A stretch of DNA of 24,250 bases from Flavobacteriales bacterium (GCA_028141885.1 JAOIQU010000023.1:1-24250); one strand, 5' to 3'; numbered from the stretch's first letter, positions 15,410-22,976 are shown. Translations and numbers: made by a program. The notes: generated from the sequence alone by a model not told the origin.

Positions 15410-16233
15410 ATGAGTTTCTGAGTCAATCACTCGACCTGGGCCACCACCACGTGACGGTCTTGCAGGTGCTGGAGGCGTTTGCCGTGCTTGTGCTTGCACG
15501 GATTGGCCTGGCCATTGCACGACGAGGTTTGAACCGCACGGCAGCCAAAGCGATGGATGCCGGCAAGACATTCATTTTGGGGCGTTTGTTGACGTCCGTG
15601 GTTTGGGCGGTGGCGGCGATGGTGGCGTTGTCCACGCTGGGCGTGGATTTGACGGCACTTTGGGCGGGGTCTGCAGCCTTGCTTGTTGGCGTGGGCATCG
15701 GATTGCAAGGCTTTTTCAACGACGTGGTCAGCGGATTTGTCTTGCTGTTTGAGGGAGGCGTCGCGGTGGGCAACGTGCTTGACGTGGACGGGGAATTGGT
15801 GCGTGTGGAACGCATCGATTTGCGCTCAACCCGAGTCGTGACCGTCACGGGGGAACTGATTGTGTTGCCCAATTCCAAGGTGGCAGGGGAGGCGGTCAAC
15901 AATCTGACTCAAGGAGAAAGTGCCATGCGCATCCGCGTGGACGTCGGCGTGGCGTATGGCAGCGATGTCGAGCTGGTGATGCGGTTGCTCAGTGAGGCAA
16001 TGGCGGCACAACCTGAAGTGTTGTCCACGCCCGCTCCTGCAGTGTTTTTCCAAAACTTTGCCGATTCGTCGTTGCACTTCAGCGTCACGGGTTGGTTGGA
16101 CGACCCTTGGGACCGCATGGGCATCCAAAGTCGCGTGCGCATGGCCATTGACGAGCGCTTCCGTGCCCATAACGTGACCATTCCGTTCCCCCAGCGCGAC
16201 CTCCACATCGTGGAAGGTCCCAAGCTGGCTTGA
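15406..16233 (+). CDS. Small-conductance mechanosensitive channel, MscS family
   Basis: A 275-residue protein with three predicted membrane segments (about 18-38, 56-80 and 84-112). The third is the pore-lining helix rich in Gly and Ala (SAALLVGVGIGLQGFFNDVVSG matches the MscS TM3 pattern across residues 89-110). The cytoplasmic beta domain follows (GNVLDVDGELVRVERIDLRS, TGELIVLPNSKV), then the alpha/beta C-terminal domain ending in PFPQRDLHI. It opens on membrane tension during osmotic downshock. It overlaps dnaG by 4 bp (ATGA), so it is translated from the dnaG transcript. It is convergent with recJ, with 3 bp between stops. Confidence 0.94.
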   Translation: MNEFLSQSLDLGHHHVTVLQVLEAFAVLVLARIGLAIARRGLNRTAAKAMDAGKTFILGRLLTSVVWAVAAMVALSTLGVDLTALWAGSAALLVGVGIGLQGFFNDVVSGFVLLFEGGVAVGNVLDVDGELVRVERIDLRSTRVVTVTGELIVLPNSKVAGEAVNNLTQGESAMRIRVDVGVAYGSDVELVMRLLSEAMAAQPEVLSTPAPAVFFQNFADSSLHFSVTGWLDDPWDRMGIQSRVRMAIDERFRAHNVTIPFPQRDLHIVEGPKLA

Positions 16234-16236
16234 GCT

Positions 16237-17955
16237 TCAGGCTTCGCACGGGCGAATGGCCCGGATGTGCATGTTGAGCGAAGTGCGTCCGCGGAACGTG
16301 TTTTGGACCAAGGTGAAGACCAAATCCATCTCAGACATCTGCCGCACCTCTTCCAGCCGATCGCCCATGCCAAATCCAATGGCCTCAAAGCGCGTGTGGG
16401 GGGCGTCGGTCGTTTGAAGGATCAGCTTCAGGTGACGTCCCCTGTGGCCTACGGTGCGGGGAGGCACGGCCGCTTTCAGGCCGCTGGCCATGAACACCGG
16501 CACGCCATTCCCGGGACCAAACGGCGCCAGTTTGCCCATCTCCTCAAAGACTGCAGGCGTAATGGCGTTCAGGTCGATTTCGAGGTGGTAGCTGATCGTC
16601 GGCGCCGGGATGCGTCCGTTGACTTGTTTGGCGATGCTTTTTTCGATCGCAATCGTGAATTCTTTCAGCTGGTCGCTCCGCAATTGCAATCCTGCAGCCA
16701 TGGGGTGCCCTCCGAACTGTTCCAAGTACGAGCGGCACTCCTCAAGCGCTTCGTGGATGTCCACGCCCTGTACCGAACGGGCACTGCCCATCAGAAGTCC
16801 GTTTTCTTCGCTGAGCACAATCGTCGGGCGGTAACGCGCTTCGACCAAGCGACTGGCCACGATTCCCAGCACCCCGCGGTGCCACCCTTCGCCGCACACG
16901 ACCGTGCAGCACCGTCCAGCGGGTTGTTCCGCCATTTGGGCCAGGGCCTCCTCGGTCATGTCTTCGTCCAAGTCTCGTCGAGCTTGGTTCATCGACTCCA
17001 ATTCGTAGGCCAGTTCGTACGCCGTGTTGTCGTCAGAGGCCATGAGCAATTCCACGGCTTTGAGGGCGTGCCCCACTCGGCCTGCGGCGTTGATGCGTGG
17101 CCCGAGGGTGAAGCTGATGTCGCGAACCGTGTTGGGCACGCGGTCAATGTTGGCCACGTGAAGCATCGCGCGGATGCCTGGGCGCATGGTCTTTCTCAGC
17201 TTGCGCATGCCGTGGTGGGCCAGGATGCGGTTCTCGCCTGTGATGTCCACCAAGTCCGCCCCAATGCTCAAAGCCAACAGGTCGAGGTGGTCGTAGACCG
17301 AGGACATGGTCAACCCAATGGTGTTGACCAAGCCTGTGAGCAGTTTGAAGGCGACCCCGGCACCGGACAATTCCTTGAAGGGGTAGTCGCAGTCTTCGCG
17401 TTTGGGGTTCAACAGCGCATGGGTGACAGGCAAGGTCTCCGCAGGCAGGTGGTGATCACAGACGATGGTGTCAATGCCGGCTTCAGCTGCCGCGGCCAAA
17501 GCGTCAAAATCTTTGGTGCCACAATCCAAGGTGATGATCAGCGTGCAACCCGACACCTTGGCGCGTTCCACCCCTTTGGGCGACACCCCATAGCCTTCCC
17601 CATATCGCATCGGGATGTAGGGGAGCACAGGCACTTGGAGTCCCTTGAGGAAAGAAGACACCATGGCCACCGACGTTGTGCCGTCCACGTCATAATCGCC
17701 GTAGACCATGATGCGCTCGTTCCGTTCAATCGCTTTCATGATTCGGGACACGGCCTTGTCCATGTCCTTCATCAAGAAGGGGTCGTGGAGTTTGTCGCGG
17801 TTGGGGTCCAAAAAATCCTCCACCTCAGCCAAGCTGGCCATGCCTCTCTGGATCAGCAGAGATGCAACCAAAGGACTCAACCCCGTGTCTTGAGACAAGC
17901 GACCGACTTCGGAAAAGTCAGGGGCTGTGGAAGGCTTCCATTCGAGGTTGTCCAT
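16237..17955 (-). CDS. recJ: Single-stranded-DNA-specific 5'-3' exonuclease RecJ
   Basis: A 572-residue DHH-family exonuclease acting in recombination and mismatch/base-excision repair. Motif I is DYDVDGTT (87-94), motif II is TLDCGT with Asp144, and motif III is CDHHLP with DHH at 167-169. The second half carries the DHHA1 domain (GPRINAAGRVGHA, GWHRGVLGIVASRLVE, GSARSVQGVDIHEAL, FGGHPMAAGL) and a C-terminal OB-fold-like segment. Length is normal. It stands alone on the minus strand. No clear TAnnTTTG box is found before its ATG, unlike most genes here, and a divergent lipoprotein gene begins 68 bp away. Confidence 0.96.
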   Translation of the reverse strand: MDNLEWKPSTAPDFSEVGRLSQDTGLSPLVASLLIQRGMASLAEVEDFLDPNRDKLHDPFLMKDMDKAVSRIMKAIERNERIMVYGDYDVDGTTSVAMVSSFLKGLQVPVLPYIPMRYGEGYGVSPKGVERAKVSGCTLIITLDCGTKDFDALAAAAEAGIDTIVCDHHLPAETLPVTHALLNPKREDCDYPFKELSGAGVAFKLLTGLVNTIGLTMSSVYDHLDLLALSIGADLVDITGENRILAHHGMRKLRKTMRPGIRAMLHVANIDRVPNTVRDISFTLGPRINAAGRVGHALKAVELLMASDDNTAYELAYELESMNQARRDLDEDMTEEALAQMAEQPAGRCCTVVCGEGWHRGVLGIVASRLVEARYRPTIVLSEENGLLMGSARSVQGVDIHEALEECRSYLEQFGGHPMAAGLQLRSDQLKEFTIAIEKSIAKQVNGRIPAPTISYHLEIDLNAITPAVFEEMGKLAPFGPGNGVPVFMASGLKAAVPPRTVGHRGRHLKLILQTTDAPHTRFEAIGFGMGDRLEEVRQMSEMDLVFTLVQNTFRGRTSLNMHIRAIRPCEA

Positions 17956-17995
17956 GGTGCTGATTGAAATGCGGGGTCAGGTGTTGTTCCAGTTG

Positions 17996-18003
17996 TATCT
18001 TTC
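17996..18003 (+). promoter_or_regulatory. -7 box (TATCTTTC) for the Cys-rich lipoprotein
   Basis: TATCTTTC (followed by G) lies 20 nt before the ATG at 18024, giving a leader of about 15 nt. The position argues against the earlier in-frame ATG at 17964, which lies upstream of the box. No -33 element is evident. Confidence 0.45.
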
Positions 18004-18023
18004 GCCTTGTCAAAACTACGCAC

Positions 18024-19061
18024 ATGACCTCTCAAACGTCTCCATCTTCAACTTTGGTTCGCACTTTGGCGGTCCTTTTTGTGGTCGCCTTGTCCGGCCT
18101 CACATTGACCGGTTGCTTGAACGACGACAACCTCATCGGCGAAAACTGCTACGATGAAATCCTCAACAACGGGGAGGAGTTGGTGGATTGTGGAGGTCCC
18201 ATTTGCGACCCCTGCGATCCCTGCGAGAACGGGGAATATGACCCGCTTTTGGGAGAGCAGTGGGTGGATTGTGGCGGCAGCTGTGCACCCTGTGACGTTA
18301 ACGCCAATGGGGTCCTGGACGAGGACGCAGGAGAGATTGGCATCGACTGCGGCTGTGACGGCTGCCCGGCGTGCCCAGAGTTGTGCGGTGACGGCCTTTT
18401 GAACGGATTGGAATTTCAGGACAACCCCAACAGCATTCCCGACTGTGGAGGTCCGGATTGCGAGCCTTGTCCCACGTGCGACGACGCCCTCATGAACGGT
18501 GATGAAACGGGCATCGATTGCGGAGGAAGCTACTGCGAGCCTTGCGCCTGCGAATGTGATTGCACCAACGGCGTCCAGGACGGGTTTGAGCAATTCATTG
18601 ATTGTGGGGGCCCAAGCTGCCCAGACTGCGCATTTGAAATGTCTTGGTCGAACCTCTCGAACCCCTTCATCGACCCCGCAGCCACGGTGACCATTGCACC
18701 CAACCCCTTGGGAGGCACCCAAATCACGTTGACGGGAAGCACTCCGGCACCGGCCCAAGCCGAGATCAATTTCTTGATCACAGAACCGGCTGAAGGCTGG
18801 TCCAACGGCATGACCATTCCGTTGAACGCGGGCACCATCCCTCAAGCTGCGACCTACAACAGCCCCTTGGGTCAGTACTCGACGGTTGTGGGTGGAAACA
18901 TGACGTTGACCATCACGTACATTGAATTGGACCCCGCAACGGGCGATCCAGTTTCTGGAGGCATCATCGCGGGCAACTTCAATGGTGGCATGGGCGACCT
19001 GACCGGTTTGGGCACGCCCACAGCCATCAGCGACGGCTTGTTCTTGCTCGAAATGCCTTGA
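18024..19061 (+). CDS. Cys-rich DCGG-repeat lipoprotein
   Basis: A 345-residue protein from ATG 18024. A signal peptide (about residues 11-30) ends in the lipobox LTLTGC, with lipidated Cys31. Six modules follow, of the form Cys-x-(D/N)G-(x)n-E-x-x-x-DCGGxxCxxC (18147-18629). Each probably carries two or more disulfides. Such modules recur in secreted proteins of Bacteroidota and Myxococcota, but no biochemical role is established that I know of. The C-terminal 140 residues form a beta-rich domain with no Cys (VTIAPNPLGGTQITL, MTLTITYIELDPATGD, GGIIAGNFNGGMGDL), similar in style to lipoprotein domains that end in a G-x-F motif. Predicted to be at the outer membrane or cell surface. The OmpA lipoprotein gene follows 110 bp later. 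Confidence 0.85.
   Translation: MTSQTSPSSTLVRTLAVLFVVALSGLTLTGCLNDDNLIGENCYDEILNNGEELVDCGGPICDPCDPCENGEYDPLLGEQWVDCGGSCAPCDVNANGVLDEDAGEIGIDCGCDGCPACPELCGDGLLNGLEFQDNPNSIPDCGGPDCEPCPTCDDALMNGDETGIDCGGSYCEPCACECDCTNGVQDGFEQFIDCGGPSCPDCAFEMSWSNLSNPFIDPAATVTIAPNPLGGTQITLTGSTPAPAQAEINFLITEPAEGWSNGMTIPLNAGTIPQAATYNSPLGQYSTVVGGNMTLTITYIELDPATGDPVSGGIIAGNFNGGMGDLTGLGTPTAISDGLFLLEMP
18147..18629 (+). repeat. Six DCGG cysteine modules
   Basis: Modules start at CYDEILNNGEE, CENGEYDPLLGE, DVNANGVLDEDAG, CGDGLLNGLEF, CDDALMNGDET and CTNGVQDGFEQ, and each closes with DCGG...C..C. The third is divergent: its first Cys is Asp and its end reads DCGCDGCPAC. Module lengths vary from 23 to 29 residues, so the array is old and not a recent tandem duplication. 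Confidence 0.85.
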
Positions 19062-19082
19062 TGGGCTTGGGCCGGGATTGAC

Positions 19083-19119
19083 ACGCTTGTGTGAATAAGC
19101 GTTGGCCGTGTCCGGCCAA
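19083..19119 (+). other. Two abutting hairpins between lipoprotein and ompA-like gene
   Basis: ACGCTT (19083-19088) pairs with AAGCGT (19097-19102). TTGGCC (19102-19107) pairs with GGCCAA (19114-19119). The stems share base 19102, and neither is followed by a T run. They may act as an mRNA stabiliser or a weak processing site within the two-gene transcript; chance occurrence cannot be excluded. Confidence 0.3.
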
Positions 19120-19171
19120 ACAGGGTGATTTGAATTGACCTTCGTGCAGGTCCCTTCGAATTCCTCCTGAC

Positions 19172-20170
19172 ATGACGTTCCTCCCACTTTTCTCGTTCCG
19201 TTTGAGTCGCCCCTTGGTGGGCTTGTTGACCGCCCTTTGCCTTGTGTTCGCGGGGTGTGTGTCCACCCAGCAGTACGAAGCACTGCAGTTCCAGCTCGAT
19301 GAAGCGGAAGCGGAGAACGCGTCGTTGCGCCTGTCGCGGCAGGACGCCGAAATCGCGAGCCGTGAATTGGAAGGGGAGTTGGCCAAGTTGACAGACCAAA
19401 ACGCATCCCTCAACGAGGATTTGGAGCGCATTGGAGCCCAAGCAAAACGGCTGCGTGAGGAGGTTGGTCGACTCTCGGAGCTGAACGACGCCCTCACGGA
19501 CCAGAGTTCAGGTCGATTGAGCAACATCGCCGAGGAAAACCGCCAACTCTTGGAAGACGTCATGCGCATTCGGGAAGAGTTGCAGGAGCGGGAGGATCGT
19601 CTGAATCGCTTGGAGCGGGACTTGAATGAAAAGTCCGCGCTGCTCGAAGCGAGGAGCCAACGTGTGGAAGAATTGGAGTCGCTCCTCGAGGCAAGAGAGC
19701 GCGCCGCCGAGGCGCTTCGGGCGCGACTTGCTGAAGCCTTGCTCGGATTCCAAGGCAAGGGGTTGAACGTGGAGCAGCGCAACGGCAAAGTGTATGTCAG
19801 CATGGAGGCACAATTGCTGTTCCCCTCAGGCAGCGCACAGGTGGACCCTGTGGGCCGGGAAGCCCTCGCAGGATTGGCTGAGGTCATTGCAGAACAGACA
19901 GATCTTGAAATCGTGGTGGAAGGCCACACCGACACGGACCAGGTTCGAAGCACTTCCATCCCACGCAACAACTGGGAGCTGAGTGTGCTGCGGGCAACCG
20001 CTGTCGTGAGCATCTTGCTTGAAACTCCCGGCGTTGACCCCTCCATGCTGTCTGCATCAGGGCGCAGCGAGTACCACCCTGTGGACACCTCTGATAAGGC
20101 CAAAAACCGCCGCATCGAAGTCATTTTGGCCCCCAACCTGGACAGCTTGTACGAGCTGATTTCCGACTGA
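19172..20170 (+). CDS. OmpA-family lipoprotein with long coiled coil
   Basis: A 332-residue protein. The signal peptide ends in the lipobox LVFAGC (Cys29), so it is anchored in a membrane by lipid. Residues about 35-190 are a continuous heptad-rich coiled coil (LRLSRQDAEIASRELEGEL, EERLNRLE-type stretches). Residues about 205-320 are an OmpA/MotB peptidoglycan-binding domain: LLFPSGSAQV, VVEGHTDTDQV (248-258), the NNWELSVLRATAV helix, LSASGRSEYHPV and KNRRIEVIL. It probably tethers the outer membrane to peptidoglycan, with the coiled coil setting the distance or forming oligomers. It may be cotranscribed with the Cys-rich lipoprotein. Confidence 0.93.
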   Translation: MTFLPLFSFRLSRPLVGLLTALCLVFAGCVSTQQYEALQFQLDEAEAENASLRLSRQDAEIASRELEGELAKLTDQNASLNEDLERIGAQAKRLREEVGRLSELNDALTDQSSGRLSNIAEENRQLLEDVMRIREELQEREDRLNRLERDLNEKSALLEARSQRVEELESLLEARERAAEALRARLAEALLGFQGKGLNVEQRNGKVYVSMEAQLLFPSGSAQVDPVGREALAGLAEVIAEQTDLEIVVEGHTDTDQVRSTSIPRNNWELSVLRATAVVSILLETPGVDPSMLSASGRSEYHPVDTSDKAKNRRIEVILAPNLDSLYELISD

Positions 20171-20202
20171 CGGCTGGACCGAGCGGCCTTCTTCATTTGG
20201 GC

Positions 20203-20233
20203 ATAAAAAAAGCCACCTCACAGGAGGCGGCTT
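20203..20233 (-). terminator. Intrinsic terminator after tRNA-Gln
   Basis: On the minus strand AAGCCGCCTC (20233-20224) pairs with GAGGTGGCTT (20219-20210), with one G-U pair and a 4-nt loop, and is followed by a run of T down to 20205. It lies 14 nt after the 3' end of the tRNA. On the plus strand there is no T run, so it should not stop the ompA-like transcript efficiently. Confidence 0.85.
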
Positions 20234-20247
20234 GGTGCTTTGTTCAG

Positions 20248-20318
20248 TTGCCCCACCAGGACTCGAACCTGGAAAAACGGTACCAAAAACCGGTGTGTTA
20301 CCATTACACCATGGGGCA
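20248..20318 (-). tRNA. trnQ: tRNA-Gln (anticodon TTG)
   Basis: A 71-nt cloverleaf on the minus strand. The acceptor is TGCCCCA/TGGGGCA, the D arm GTGT...ACAC with loop AATGGTA, and the anticodon loop TTTTGGT gives TTG at 34-36. The T arm is CCAGG-TTCGAGT-CCTGG and the discriminator is A. The 3' CCA is not encoded. The anticodon stem CCGGT/ACCGT has a C-U mismatch at 27-43, and the variable loop is only 4 nt. It is a single-gene unit with its own promoter and terminator. Confidence 0.97.
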
Positions 20319-20336
20319 ATAGTGCCAAAAGCGGTG

Positions 20337-20344
20337 CAAAGATA
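20337..20344 (-). promoter_or_regulatory. -7 box (TATCTTTG) for tRNA-Gln
   Basis: A perfect TATCTTTG on the minus strand ends 19 nt before the tRNA 5' end, predicting a 5' leader of about 13 nt to be removed by RNase P. It is only 12 bp from the divergent box of the aldehyde dehydrogenase gene, so the two promoters overlap. Confidence 0.65.
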
Positions 20345-20356
20345 AACAAGCGGAGG

Positions 20357-20364
20357 TAACTTTC
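20357..20364 (+). promoter_or_regulatory. -7 box (TAACTTTC) for the aldehyde dehydrogenase
   Basis: TAACTTTC (then G) ends 5 nt before the ATG at 20369, predicting a leaderless mRNA. A GGAGG at 20352-20356 looks like a Shine-Dalgarno sequence. It is 12 nt from the ATG, too far to be optimal, and would not be transcribed if the -7 box is used. Confidence 0.4.
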
Positions 20365-20368
20365 GAGC

Positions 20369-21802
20369 ATGCTCGAGGTACGGAATTTTGTCGATGGATC
20401 ATGGGTCACCACCCCCGAAGTACTTGAAAATGTGGCGCCCGGATCGGGCCAAGTGTATGGCACCATTCCGCGCTCGGGCAAGGCTGAGGTGGACCAGGCG
20501 ATGCGTGCCGCCAAGCGCGCTTTTCCGGCGTGGTCGCAAACCCCTGCTGCGGAACGGGCTGCATGTTTGGAGCGGTTGGCCGATGCCATTCAAGCCAATG
20601 CGGCCATGCTCGCTGAGGCGGAGGCCAGAGACAACGGCAAGCCCGTCTCGCTCGCAGCCCATGCGGACATTCCTCGCGCGGAGAAGAATCTCCGGTTTTA
20701 CGCGTCCGGCATCCAACACTTTGCGAGCCAGAGCCACGCCATGGAGGGAGAAGCCATCAACTACACGTTGCGCAAACCTTTGGGCGTGGTGGCGTGCATC
20801 AGTCCTTGGAATCTCCCGTTGTACCTCTTCACCTGGAAGGTTGCGCCGGCCTTGGCCGCTGGCAATTGTGTTGTGGCCAAACCTTCTGAAGTAACACCCG
20901 TCACGGCGTATTTCCTGAGCACGTGGATCAAGGAAGCCGGTTTCCCGGATGGGGTCTTCAACGTCTTGCATGGTTTGGGCCCAGAAGTGGGAGAGGCCAT
21001 GGTGACTCACCCAGACGTGGCGGCGGTGTCGTTCACGGGGGGCACTGCGACCGGTGCACGGATCGCTGGCCACGTGGCGCCGAAGTTCAAGAAGATGAGC
21101 CTTGAACTTGGAGGAAAAAACCCAGCCATCATTTTCGAGGATGCCGATTTCGACGAAGCCTTGAAAGTCACCCTGCGCAGTTCTTTCGCCAACCAAGGTC
21201 AAATTTGCTTGTGCGGCTCCCGAGTCTTGGTGCAGCGTTCCATCTACGATCGGTTCCGCGATGCCCTCGTGGCCAAGGCCTCGGCCATGGTGGCAGGCGA
21301 CCCCTTGGATCCGGCCACGAAGTTGGGCGCGGTGGTGTCGGAAGGGCACATGAACAAAATTTTGGGCCACATCGAATTGGCCAAAGAAGAGGGCGGAACG
21401 GTGTTGTGCGGAGGCGGGCGACTGCACCCCGAGGGCGTCGAACAGGGATACTACGTGGCGCCCACGGTCATCGAAGGCCTCGGCCCCAAATGCCGCACCA
21501 ACCAAGAAGAGATCTTCGGTCCGGTGGTGACGTTGCAACCTTTTGACACCGAGGCGGAAGCCTTGGCCTTGGCCAACGACACGGCCTACGGTTTGACGGC
21601 CACGCTCTGGACTTCTGACCTCAAGCGCGCGCACCGCGTTGCCTCTGGAATTGAATCCGGCATCGTGTGGGTCAACACATGGTTGTTGCGGGACCTTCGC
21701 ACGCCATTTGGTGGCGTGAAGGCCTCAGGTTTGGGGCGAGAAGGAGGCTTCGATGCGCTCGAGTTCTTCACCGAACCCCAAAACATCTGCATAAAGCTCT
21801 GA
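20369..21802 (+). CDS. NAD-dependent aldehyde dehydrogenase, aminomuconate/hydroxymuconate semialdehyde type
   Basis: A 477-residue ALDH superfamily enzyme with every catalytic element: PWNLP with Asn148, the NAD site FTGGTATG (222-229), LELGGKNP with the general base Glu246, and the nucleophile Cys280 in NQGQICLCGSR, then EEIFGPV. The C-terminal segment WLLRDLRTPFGGVKASGLGREGG, with its Arg-Asp-Leu-Arg-Thr-Pro signature, is characteristic of the ALDH8 group, which oxidises 2-aminomuconate 6-semialdehyde (kynurenine pathway) or 2-hydroxymuconate semialdehyde (catechol meta-cleavage). Arg103 is in the region of the substrate-binding Arg of that group. No pathway genes lie beside it, so the substrate is inferred. 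It is convergent with the next gene, 11 bp apart. Confidence 0.9.
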   Translation: MLEVRNFVDGSWVTTPEVLENVAPGSGQVYGTIPRSGKAEVDQAMRAAKRAFPAWSQTPAAERAACLERLADAIQANAAMLAEAEARDNGKPVSLAAHADIPRAEKNLRFYASGIQHFASQSHAMEGEAINYTLRKPLGVVACISPWNLPLYLFTWKVAPALAAGNCVVAKPSEVTPVTAYFLSTWIKEAGFPDGVFNVLHGLGPEVGEAMVTHPDVAAVSFTGGTATGARIAGHVAPKFKKMSLELGGKNPAIIFEDADFDEALKVTLRSSFANQGQICLCGSRVLVQRSIYDRFRDALVAKASAMVAGDPLDPATKLGAVVSEGHMNKILGHIELAKEEGGTVLCGGGRLHPEGVEQGYYVAPTVIEGLGPKCRTNQEEIFGPVVTLQPFDTEAEALALANDTAYGLTATLWTSDLKRAHRVASGIESGIVWVNTWLLRDLRTPFGGVKASGLGREGGFDALEFFTEPQNICIKL

Positions 21803-21813
21803 CAGGGTCGGAC

Positions 21814-22971
21814 TCAGTTGCCCCCGAGCGCTGCGACTTGCTGTGTCAAGGAATCAACTTGGGCCTGAAGCGTCGCGATGAGGCTGAGCAGGTCTTGGCC
21901 GTTGGCCACCACGCTTCCGCTCAAGGTCAGGTTGCCGAGGTTGTCCACCTGAAGCGCATCGCTGCGGTTGTCGGCATCTGCCCCGTTCCCCACGGCGAAG
22001 AGCACGCCGGTTTGGCCTTCCAGGTTCCATTGTCCTACAACGGTGCTGTTTTCTTGATCTGCGATCACGTTGTATCCAATGGCGGCCGCGCTGTTTCCCG
22101 TTGCTGCGGTGGAACGGCCGGAGGCGTGGCTGTACAACCCTGACGCCGTGGTGGCGTACCCTTCTGCGTGCGAGGCAAAGCCACTCGCCACCGTTTCATA
22201 GCCTTCACTGTGGGCTCCATCCGAGCTGGCAGTCGTGGCTTGGCCTTCGGCATGGGACGAGGTGCCAGAGGCGACGGTGTTTCTGTTTTCTGCGTGGCTG
22301 TACAGTCCTGATGCTTCGCTTTGATAGCCCTCGGAATGGGCAGCTGTGTTCAAGGCGTCCGTCCTGTATCCTTCCGCGTGTGCGTAGTTGCTGGTGGCGT
22401 CCGAGTAATACCCTTCCGCGTGGGATGCCAGACCTTCAGCGTTGGTGCCAAACCCTTGTGAGTGGGCTGCAACTGCCGTCGCCGTGGATCCTTCACCGAT
22501 GGCGCTTGAGCAAGTGGCCGTGGCCGTGCTGTTTTGGTTGCAAGCAAAGCTGTACGCTCCAGAGGCTGTGGTGTTGCGACCCTGCGCCTGGGCATAGGTT
22601 CCGCTGGCGTCTGTGCCAAATCCTTGTGCCAGCCTCTGGGTGATGTTGAGGGAGCCGGTGATTTGGCCTGTGGGCCCCACTTGACCTGCAAGCGTGATGT
22701 CCGTATACGTGCTGACACCGAGCACCACTTTGGCGCTGTCCACCGTGGACACACCGGTGCCCCCGCCTTGCACAGGGAGCACGCCTGAGGCTTGAAACGC
22801 GGCGCCATAGAACGTCAAAAACTCGAGCAAGTCAGCAGATTCCACCAACCCGTTTTCGTTGGCGTCGGGGTTGTAGGGAAAGCTGACCGACGACTGGGCC
22901 CAAGTTGGGGCATTTAAGAAACCTGCGAAAAGCAGCGTTAAAACACTGGAAGGGAGAAGAATGCGGTTCAT
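21814..22971 (-). CDS. Exported YadA-head-like beta-roll repeat protein
   Basis: A 385-residue protein from ATG 22971 (MNRILLPSSV). The frame is open to 23043, but that part overlaps the terminator of the next gene. A signal peptide (about 1-26, ending WAQ) is followed by one EF-hand/dockerin-like motif (residues 36-56). A phage-fibre-like linker comes next (LPVQGGGTGVSTVDSAK...LG), then 13 uninterrupted 14-residue repeats of the YadA/LbR head type (consensus ASGxxSHAEGxxTxA). The segment VGNGADADNRSDALQV...GNLTLSG is typical of tail-fibre and trimeric-adhesin necks. A short C-terminal coiled coil (LIATLQAQVDSLTQQVAAL) probably trimerises it. There is no YadA beta-barrel anchor and no recognisable T9SS C-terminal domain. 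Probably a secreted trimeric fibre. Confidence 0.88.
   Translation of the reverse strand: MNRILLPSSVLTLLFAGFLNAPTWAQSSVSFPYNPDANENGLVESADLLEFLTFYGAAFQASGVLPVQGGGTGVSTVDSAKVVLGVSTYTDITLAGQVGPTGQITGSLNITQRLAQGFGTDASGTYAQAQGRNTTASGAYSFACNQNSTATATCSSAIGEGSTATAVAAHSQGFGTNAEGLASHAEGYYSDATSNYAHAEGYRTDALNTAAHSEGYQSEASGLYSHAENRNTVASGTSSHAEGQATTASSDGAHSEGYETVASGFASHAEGYATTASGLYSHASGRSTAATGNSAAAIGYNVIADQENSTVVGQWNLEGQTGVLFAVGNGADADNRSDALQVDNLGNLTLSGSVVANGQDLLSLIATLQAQVDSLTQQVAALGGN
22081..22626 (-). repeat. Thirteen 42-bp repeats encoding a beta-roll
   Basis: Thirteen consecutive 14-residue units run without insertion or deletion, from QGFGTDASGTYAQA to SGRSTAATGNSAAA; for example EGYETVASGFASHA and EGYATTASGLYSHA are adjacent and nearly alike. 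The third unit (CNQNSTATATCSSA) has two Cys. Nucleotide divergence between units is visible, but the best-conserved units (5-12) suggest some duplication within the array. Confidence 0.92.
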
Positions 22972-22976
22972 GGCAT

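Noticed and set aside
16267..17967. 566-codon plus-strand open frame opposite recJ
   Set aside because: It is fully antisense to an intact recJ. The translation is rich in His, Arg, Gln and Val with no domain, as expected from codon bias on the opposite strand of GC-rich genes.
22081..22626. Prophage tail fibre
   Set aside because: The repeats and GGGTG linker resemble tail fibres, but there is a signal peptide and there are no other phage genes in the window.
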